Below the pieces are notes generated by a model that saw nothing but the letters and a program-made list of their open reading frames with translations, was not told where the DNA came from and searched no databases. Below, in pieces: positions 57,801-64,000 of a DNA stretch of 64,000 nt (its first letter is position 1; each line of letters opens with the position of its first letter). A program made the translations under genes and the position numbers. Source of the stretch: Glutinoglossum americanum (lineage: Eukaryota; Ascomycota; Geoglossomycetes; Geoglossales; Geoglossaceae); NCBI GenBank assembly GCA_020080175.1, contig JAGHQL010000003.1, positions 1 to 64,000 on the forward strand. Direction: 5' to 3'.

Positions 57801-58740
57801 ACGGAGAGCTATACAATCTAGTCCTGCTCGATTCCTGGGAACTAGGAATAGTCCAATTGACGTGGAGAATTTGGGTTCTACCCGACGGCTATTGTTTCCT
57901 TCACCAAAGGACAAATCGCAGAAGACATTATTACAAAGGGGAGCCCAGATCGAGGCTCAAGGTAATATTGACGCCGACTCTAGAGATGTAGAGTCCGAAG
58001 AGCGGCAGAGGCTGGATCAGGGCGACGATAAGGAGAATTGCCCACCGAGAGGCAAGGAAGATGATATCACAAAGCTTGTAGAGGAAGAGTTGGACAAACG
58101 CCCTGCTACCCCAACGAACGATAATTCTTCACCGCTTGTGCCATTCAAAACACCAAATCGTATCACTCCAAAACAAGCGGGCATTCCTCCGAGTCCGTGG
58201 AGGTCCTTCAACCTGTCGCCGGGGGTTCATAATGCTTTACCACAACCACAGACCCCAAATCGTGGTGGACCAACTTTGAATGCTGGATCTGCCTCGACCG
58301 AGCAATCACCTTTCACGAAACACCTTGCCCAGCTTCTTTCAGAGGCCCACACTTTCGAAATGCCTTCGCCAGGTGCCGGGCAAGAGCCATTTGGCCTTCC
58401 AGATTTTAGCCAAGAAGATATTCTTGCGGCGAATCTTTTCATGCCATCCTCACCCCCTCCATTCTTCCCTTTATATGAAGATCCTGCAGAACCCAGCTCA
58501 GGGCTATGGAGCGACTACAATTGCCCCGACAGTCCTAGTGGAGATGATCTTGTAAAGGCTTACGGACTCAATCTTGGTGGGGACGAGGCGGGGCCAAACG
58601 ACGTGCAAATTGCTGCAAGTGAAGGTGCGGTTGAGGGTGGCGTGTTGGCAGTAGACTTTTCTTCATTTATGCAGGACATTGGCCAAGCCAAACCAGGCGC
58701 AAACCAGGCTCCCACCACAGTGGAAGAACAGGCAACATAG
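54869..58740 (+). CDS. Ams2/Spt21-like GATA-type transcription factor
   Basis: Family members control cell-cycle expression of histone genes; fission-yeast Ams2 also supports CENP-A loading. Exons 54869-54989, 55070-55223, 55300-57404 and 57455-58740 give 1221 aa. The N-terminal Spt21-type domain reads LKVLYTFDDQNKTNCLARWP, IGIIELKTCIQAIVAAS and PELVAQLGQDYTVYAYDYSE. A long disordered middle follows. The GATA-like zinc finger has C718-x2-C721 in YCGNCGEIETPTWRK and C792-x2-C795 in LLCNPCGLWLNKF, with an unusually long 70-residue loop; as I recall this is a trait of the family. The intron at 57405 splits the second cysteine pair. Basic KKAPAKKKATAKRKK follows, then an acidic, Pro-rich C-terminus. 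Confidence 0.93.
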
Positions 58741-58866
58741 GCCATTAGGATACAGGATAGATTCTGACAAGTCAGGGTCTTACCGGACATGATCCACTTG
58801 AAAGCATAGTTATTCAGGGTAGAGAACGAGTAATCATAACAATCAGAGAATTACTTGAAAACCCTC

Positions 58867-59386
58867 TTACTCTCCACCATCGTAAAATATCTCCTTGTAT
58901 CGATGGGTAGCATCTACGACTGCCTCCACAGCATTGAAATCTGAACGCACCATCGCGTTCAGCATTAGTCACGAGTACTAGCAAACGGGTAGCATATCTT
59001 TTGTCATACTGATATTATTCCCGAAATCCGTCGACATCAGTACCTCGACGGTCAAGTCCGGTTTCACCTTCCCAACGATCTCGGCCGCGTTACCGACCGT
59101 CAGGTGTGAGTCCTAAAACACGGGGATCGTGTCAGCCACCCCCGTATATATATATATATATATATATATCTTTTTTTTATAAGGGTCACCTAGCTGCCTG
59201 GTTGGGTTTGGACGATTGGGGGGGAGGGGGTCCAATTACGCGGTTTAGGATCATGGTAATGTGGCCGCCAGCGTCGATGGTAGCTTGATCGCCGCGTAGC
59301 TGGACAACCTTCCCGAGGATCCGCACGGTCTGTGAGATGAACGATTCGAGGTAAGGTTGCGTGATTCGTGGAGTTGTGTCCGTCAT
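58867..59386 (-). CDS. rfa3: Replication protein A subunit 3 (RFA3/RPA14)
   Basis: Smallest subunit of the single-stranded-DNA-binding complex RPA, used in replication, repair and recombination. Exons 59386-59240, 59112-59010 and 58940-58867 give 107 aa, the usual size. One OB-fold: MTDTTPRITQPYLESFISQT, VRILGKVVQLRGDQATIDAG, HITMILNR then DSHLTVGNAAEIVGKVKPD, LTVEVLMSTDFGNNIN and a C-terminal helix NAVEAVVDATHRYKEIF that joins the RPA trimer bundle. Intron 1 carries a TA microsatellite. It converges on the Ams2-like gene with only 126 bp between stop codons. Confidence 0.93.
59145..59169. repeat. (TA)n microsatellite inside RFA3 intron 1
   Basis: About twelve TA units followed by a run of T, lying inside the 127-nt first intron of RFA3; it lengthens the intron without touching the coding sequence. 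Confidence 0.9.
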
Positions 59387-59739
59387 GATTTCTATTTTCT
59401 CTCCTCTTTTCCTGATTGTTGGCTGGGGTTTGATATCCGACGGAGATGGAGATGCGTTTCGCGTGAGCACGTGATTAGATCCTTGATCCGATAACTGAGA
59501 TTATTACAAATTAGGAATAGCTTTGTCGCTAATAAAGAAGTTTGTTTCCTATTGCTCGCGCAATACAACATTCGTCCGATTGTGACTTGGACAGTAGCAA
59601 GCCGTTATATAGTATTAATACTAAGCACACTAACACAACACCACTTCAATCCAATGATTTACTTCAACTCCTCTTGCTAAAACGACCACCAACACACCAA
59701 AAGAAGCGAATGTTTTCACGAAGCGTGAGCTAATGGGAC
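59387..59739. other. Spacer between RFA3 and the GTPBP1-like gene
   Basis: RFA3 promoter and GTPase 3' region, AT-rich. No gene. Confidence 0.5.
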
Positions 59740-62055
59740 TCACGCTGCAGGCACTGCAGATCCATTTTCATCCATTTTCGACGCATCTGGGCTCAGTGGT
59801 TTGGCTGGGTCATATCCCACTGATTTTACAATCCCAAGCCCTTTGGTACGTCCTTCACGGAACAATAACCGATCTCCAACTGCAAGGTACTCTGGTCTCT
59901 GTACGAAGCGGAAGGCAACAGTTGCACGATCGCCGGTACGTACATACGCTCGGTCGATATCGATGATGGCGCAAGTCTGAGATATCGAACCAACATGCAG
60001 CATGGCCTGGTACTTGGTCTTGATGGTAGTAGCATGGCTAAGGATTAAGACTAAGAGCGTCTGACGTTAGCTGCAACAGCTGATATTAGGCGCGGTTGGT
60101 CTTTAGCATACCTTCAGCGACAAATTCGCGGTATACCTTGGGGGATTGTTCAAGCTTGGGAAGGACAACCATCCCCTTCCTCACGTCTTTCCGGCGCACT
60201 CTTTTCAGCGCAAATGATGCTGATTGTCCTGCAGAGCATACCGGAACCCCTATCCTTTTGCGTTCAATGGATCGGATGGCGGTTGTTGCGAACTGGCCGA
60301 GCGAGTCGGGTCCAATAAGGATAGAGTCCCCAGTATGAATGACCCCTATCACAGGGCAATTTTAGGATGACTCTTCAATTTAGCAACCGCGGATGACTCA
60401 CCACTCTTAACGACTCCAGAGACGACTGTGCCCACAAACGGCACCGAGAAGGTATCGTTGACACGGAATTCAAAGGGTCCCCGGGCGTCGTAGTGGCCGT
60501 GATGAGGAAGGATGTTTAGAAATGTCCTCACGAGGTCTAGGTTCTCCCCGGTGACGTTCGACACTTGAAAGATAGGGCATATCCGTTGACTTACGAATTG
60601 AGTCTGCAAGGCGGGTTGTCAGTATGCATTTTCGCCATGGTTCAACGTACGAGCGGTAGTAAAGAATCTGTGATGGCTTACTGCTGTGTTTATACACTCT
60701 TCCCTGTTCTTTATGAGGATTGGGATCTTCCTTGCCCCAGGGCTTTTCAATATTCTTGTCAGTTGTTGTATGGTTTGTTGGAGGATTTGCGGTGGGCAGA
60801 TGTCAATCTTGGTTATGACAACCATGACTGGCACATTTAGCGCTAAGGCTATCCCAAGATGCTCCCTGCACATAGGGTCGTTAGCTCCTGGCCGGGTATA
60901 TATTGTGATAGGCGCTATACTTGCTCATGCCAATCAGCCCGTTATTGGCGGCGACCATGAGAAGACAGTAATTAGGGCTGCTGCTCAACAATCCAAAGAC
61001 AGTGGTGCGGAGATACCGCTCATGTCCAGCCAAATCTGTGAAGCTTATGACTTTTGCCTGCCATGATTAAACTCAGCTGGTACACGGGGGTAGTGCCGGT
61101 GAGATGATTCTTACAGAGCGGTTGCCAATCTCTTCCCAAGACAGCTTCCTTCCCGGAACAGCTGATGCAACAACTTCGCCTCTGCTGTCAAACCCCATTA
61201 TCTCCATGCCGACAGAACTGGTCCGGCCACTCTCGATTTCATGCTTGTGCCTAAAAAGGTTCACTCGAGCCTTTCCACGGCCATCGTCAAGACTCCCTTT
61301 CACCAAAACCCCGAGCATAGTGCTTTTTCCAGCGTCGACTAATCTTCAAAGTCAGCTTGCTAATTATTCTAATAGTATGTCAAGCAAGTCCCGTAAGTCC
61401 AGGAACTACAACATACCATTCCCCACAACCGCTATTCGTAGCTCTATCACGTCCTCCACCGTGTCCGGCTTGCGCCGTATCATTACTTTTCCATCTGCAT
61501 GCTTGTCTTTCTCACTCACAGTCTCCACATCGTATTCTCCGCCCACATTTCTCGTAATCAGAACCCGACACTCGGCATTAAGAGTAGATGCAGCAGCTTG
61601 CAGCCGCTCCATTGCAGCCTCCCACTCATCCTTGGTTAGTGCCATCGACTCCCCGCTATTCTCGTACCCAAGCTCGAAGAGGGTCTCTCCATTGCCCTCT
61701 TCGATACGGTTCCGCAGAATATCGGTGAGTTGAGACAATCCCTCGTCAGAATCCGCTCCAGAGAGTAACAGCTCTTTCAATCGCACATGCGTTACGGATT
61801 CCGCTAGCCCCAGGGAATCAATGATATCCAATTCAGCATGGTCTTCAACAGTGCTATCCTTGTTGCTTGTCACGGTAGTTGGTGGCTTTAGCACTTGACG
61901 CGACTTTTGTTGCCTTTCAACGTAATCGGCGAATTCACTGAGAGCCTGTCAATTCTGTATAAGCAGCTCTGGTCTCATTATGCACGGGATTGGGGCCACA
62001 CAGATTCGCCTTTCCGGCGTTCACGTAATGTTTGTTTTCCTATTCGTGTCGTCAT
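59740..62055 (-). CDS. GTPBP1-type translational GTPase
   Basis: Relative of elongation factor EF-1A/eRF3; mammalian GTPBP1 acts in mRNA decay and ribosome rescue, the fungal role is little known. Eight exons: 62055-62002 (tentative), 61945-61417, 61338-61115, 61057-60921, 60865-60682, 60603-60402, 60345-60112 and 60050-59740, giving 624 aa. GTPase motifs: G1 VVGNVDAGKST (around K199), G3 [17 protein letters not shown]4 ITKIDICPP and G5-like [10 protein letters not shown]. Beta-barrel domains follow ([70 protein letters not shown]) as in GTPBP1/2. The frame opens upstream of exon 2 with no ATG, so a first exon [18 protein letters not shown] is proposed from splice phase; that part is uncertain. 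Confidence 0.9.
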
Positions 62056-62523
62056 ATTGACTACAGTATTCGTGCGGCGAGTTTTTTGGTGGTGCGGGAA
62101 TACAATTAAAAAGAGGATAGCATGCAGAGCAGATCTGGTGGTTATGGGGGGAGGGATTCCCTAATTGAAGTTTCCGCCCTAAGGCAACGGAATAGAGCAG
62201 ATTATGTATTCGGAAGGGCGTAGGTGACTCGGGCGAGGGCAGTATGTGGAAAGCGAATGGTGACGCATAATAATAACACTCCGATTGAGTCATAAATTTA
62301 TTTGAGCTTCCCGAGCTTTATCCCTTGTTCCCTTTACTCGGATCATGCTCGAACCTCAGGTCATTTTTAATTAGGAGTAGATCAAGTCTATTCAGGATCA
62401 TCTTTTAGTGGTTCCTCGGGCATCCGAACCGAATGCGCTTGCTCAATAGCACGCTGGTATCTAATATCTTATCCAGCCACCACGACGTCCGGCACAAAGA
62501 TTCCCAAGGCTGTTGAAGCGCTA
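62056..62523. other. Spacer between the GTPBP1-like gene and LSM3
   Basis: About 0.47 kb; GTPase promoter and LSM3 3' region. Nothing else seen. Confidence 0.5.
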
Positions 62524-63038
62524 TCACGAGGTAGCCTGCGGCGATATGAGAACAACGCTGTCTCCTAGGTGAACGAGCAAAACAATCAGCTCCTAGCTTC
62601 ATCGCAGGCATTCTACGAAGAATGATGGCGCACCTCTAACGAATAACATCTCGGACTGTTTTCGAATGGTCTGGAAGCTAACATTAGAGGCCTCGCTTTC
62701 ACAGCCCCATGGCGAGCTCACCTTCATTGGCTCTTCCTCGTCTTCATCGTCATCGACAACATAGATTGTCTCCTCGACATCTCCCAGCACCAGGTTGCAA
62801 TGACTATCATATGCCTGTTCACTAGTTAGAATACGTTTGAGCGCCAACCAGTTATCAATTAGATGAAAGCATTTTTTTGGGGCAATAATTGTGTGAGTTG
62901 TGTGAATCATACGTGTAAACGCCCTTTGAGCTCGCGGTCACCTCTGAGCTTCACAAAGACAATCTCATCTAGCGAAAGCCGTACTAGATCTAAAGGCTCC
63001 GAAACTGGAGCTGAAGCTCCTTCGTCAGCATCTGCCAT
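62524..63038 (-). CDS. lsm3: Sm-like protein LSM3
   Basis: Subunit of the Lsm2-8 ring on U6 snRNA and the Lsm1-7 ring in mRNA decapping. Exons 63038-62913, 62814-62722, 62670-62634 and 62564-62524 give 98 aa. Spliced features: an acidic start [20 protein letters not shown], Sm1 motif [20 protein letters not shown] followed by [16 protein letters not shown], an acidic insert [11 protein letters not shown], and Sm2 motif [16 protein letters not shown]. The VRGD start and [15 protein letters not shown] match LSM3 rather than other Lsm proteins. It shares a very short divergent promoter with the next gene. Confidence 0.95.
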
Positions 63039-63230
63039 AATGTGCGGGCGGATTGTAGCCGTAGAGTCAATCAAGTCGTTGTGTAATGTAAGTCTTATAG
63101 TCTATTGATCCCCTAACGTACTGTATAGCCGAATCGCGGAAGGAGGGTAATGAGGCGTGGCGACATCGCGAAATGTTTTTGATGTTGTGTTCGTCTAGTA
63201 ACTCCAACCTCACATGGAACCCTCCCGCTC
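63039..63230. promoter_or_regulatory. Short divergent promoter of LSM3 and the PPR gene
   Basis: Only 192 bp lie between the two start codons, so both genes must be served by one shared region. No specific motif was singled out. Confidence 0.5.
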
Positions 63231-64000
63231 ATGAACGCTCTCTTTCGAAGGTTCGAGACACTCGAGCCTCATCTCTATGTCCAACCTTGTCTACTGGCGA
63301 CTGCTGGACGAAACCGCTTCCTTCGTCCGCGGCGAACCCAACACATAAAGCACCGCAGGACCCAGACATCTTTCAGCTCTCCAACTACGCAATTTTTTGT
63401 CGAAGTCGATTCTATAAGCAAAGCCATTCTCTCAGATGGGGGTTACCCTAAGGACCTTGCTCCCAGGGACAAAATTCTGCTGGCACTTCGCCGAGGAAAT
63501 CCCCACATGCTGCTTCAATTGCTCCTTAAATTCCAGAAGAAAGTTATTTGCTCGATTCCCCGCACTACTTTTTCGGAAATACTCCAACTATTAGATCCCA
63601 AATATTTTTTTGATACTCCCAAATGCGGCAAATATGGGCTGGACTCAGTGGTTGTCGATATCGTACCAGTTCGGAGGGTGTTCTCTAAGTTCGTCAAAGG
63701 TGTTCCACAGCTAGTTGAAATGCGACGCCTCGACGGGCGTCCATTTGGGCTCAAGGAATACACGTCCTTGCTTAATTGTGCCAGGGCATGCAGAGACCCC
63801 CGCACCGCGACGGCTCTTTGGAGAGATATGAAGATAGACCATGTTGTACCCAATACGACATGCTACAACTACTACATGGCTGTCAAACTGTCACCGTACC
63901 TCAGCCCGGCATCCAAAGCCACCTCGGGGAAGCCCCGCAAACACAAGGCAAGCAATCCTGGGGTCAAGGACCTGGTCCTGCGATTATTTGATGATATGGT
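63231..64000 (+). CDS. Probable mitochondrial PPR protein (Cya5-like), 5' part only
   Basis: An open frame begins at the ATG at 63231 and is still open at the end of the window (256 codons and more). The N-terminus MNALFRRFETLEPHLYVQPC is basic, lacks acidic clusters and continues RNRFLRPRRTQHIKHRRTQT, typical of a mitochondrial import sequence. Later stretches LAPRDKILLALRRGNPHMLL and the helix pair YTSLLNCARACRDPRTATAL plus WRDMKIDHVVPNTTCYNYYM have the 35-residue rhythm of pentatricopeptide repeats, which bind organellar RNA. The resemblance to the fungal Cya5 group (translation of cox1 mRNA) is from memory. The 3' end lies outside the window. Confidence 0.72.
   Translation, partial: MNALFRRFETLEPHLYVQPCLLATAGRNRFLRPRRTQHIKHRRTQTSFSSPTTQFFVEVDSISKAILSDGGYPKDLAPRDKILLALRRGNPHMLLQLLLKFQKKVICSIPRTTFSEILQLLDPKYFFDTPKCGKYGLDSVVVDIVPVRRVFSKFVKGVPQLVEMRRLDGRPFGLKEYTSLLNCARACRDPRTATALWRDMKIDHVVPNTTCYNYYMAVKLSPYLSPASKATSGKPRKHKASNPGVKDLVLRLFDDM

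Noticed and set aside
1-64000. Biosynthetic gene cluster, transposon, virus-like element or CRISPR
   Set aside because: No polyketide or peptide synthetase, terpene enzyme, transposase, reverse transcriptase or regular spaced repeats seen anywhere.

Overview
This window is nuclear DNA of a filamentous ascomycete, most likely a Eurotiomycete (Aspergillus-like by protein resemblance; the exact order cannot be fixed from the sequence). Evidence: genes are compact and broken by many short GT-AG introns (mostly about 48-110 nt) with CTAAC/CTGAC branch-like motifs; splicing them by eye restores clean frames for recognisable housekeeping proteins; filamentous-fungal families such as the Ams2-type GATA factor, a phosducin-like protein and a KTR mannosyltransferase are present. 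I see no rRNA gene, confident tRNA, CRISPR, transposon or virus-like element.

Layout. 1-13.9 kb: a proline-rich protein of unknown function (-), serine palmitoyltransferase subunit 2 (-), acetoacetyl-CoA synthetase (+) and the heterotrimeric G-protein beta subunit (+). 16.9-17.9 kb: a phosducin-like protein (+), the expected assembly factor of that G beta. 17.9-20.8 kb: a 2.8-kb gene-free stretch full of simple repeats. 20.8-29.7 kb: TAF14 (YEATS), RanBP1, a large one-membrane-span orphan protein and a GT15 mannosyltransferase, all on the minus strand. 30.6-33.2 kb: a DUF4604 protein and the splicing ligase PRP19 (+), followed by what looks like a truncated membrane-protein relic (-). 34.7-41.3 kb: a RING/SIM protein (+), 3-hydroxyacyl-CoA dehydratase PHS1 (+), exosome subunit CSL4 (-) and VAC8 (-). 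42.5-53.7 kb, all plus: a von Willebrand A protein with QYGG repeats, the AMPK/Snf1 gamma subunit, a RhoGAP and dihydroxyacetone kinase. 53.8-64 kb: SmD2 (-), an Ams2-like GATA factor (+), RPA subunit 3 (-), a GTPBP1-type GTPase (-), LSM3 (-) and the start of a probable mitochondrial PPR protein (+) that runs off the end.

The genes are mostly unrelated housekeeping functions and do not form a biosynthetic or defence cluster. Functional links that do stand out are G beta beside its chaperone; three RNA-splicing factors (PRP19, SmD2, LSM3) plus an RNA exosome subunit; and two enzymes that feed ceramide synthesis (LCB2 and PHS1) about 30 kb apart. I did not find a convincing undescribed multi-gene system. 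The best leads are the orphan membrane protein at 24-27 kb, the relic beside PRP19, and the G beta/phosducin neighbourhood. Exon borders were placed by eye from splice motifs, reading phase and family similarity recalled from memory; each spliced model was checked to be a whole number of codons.
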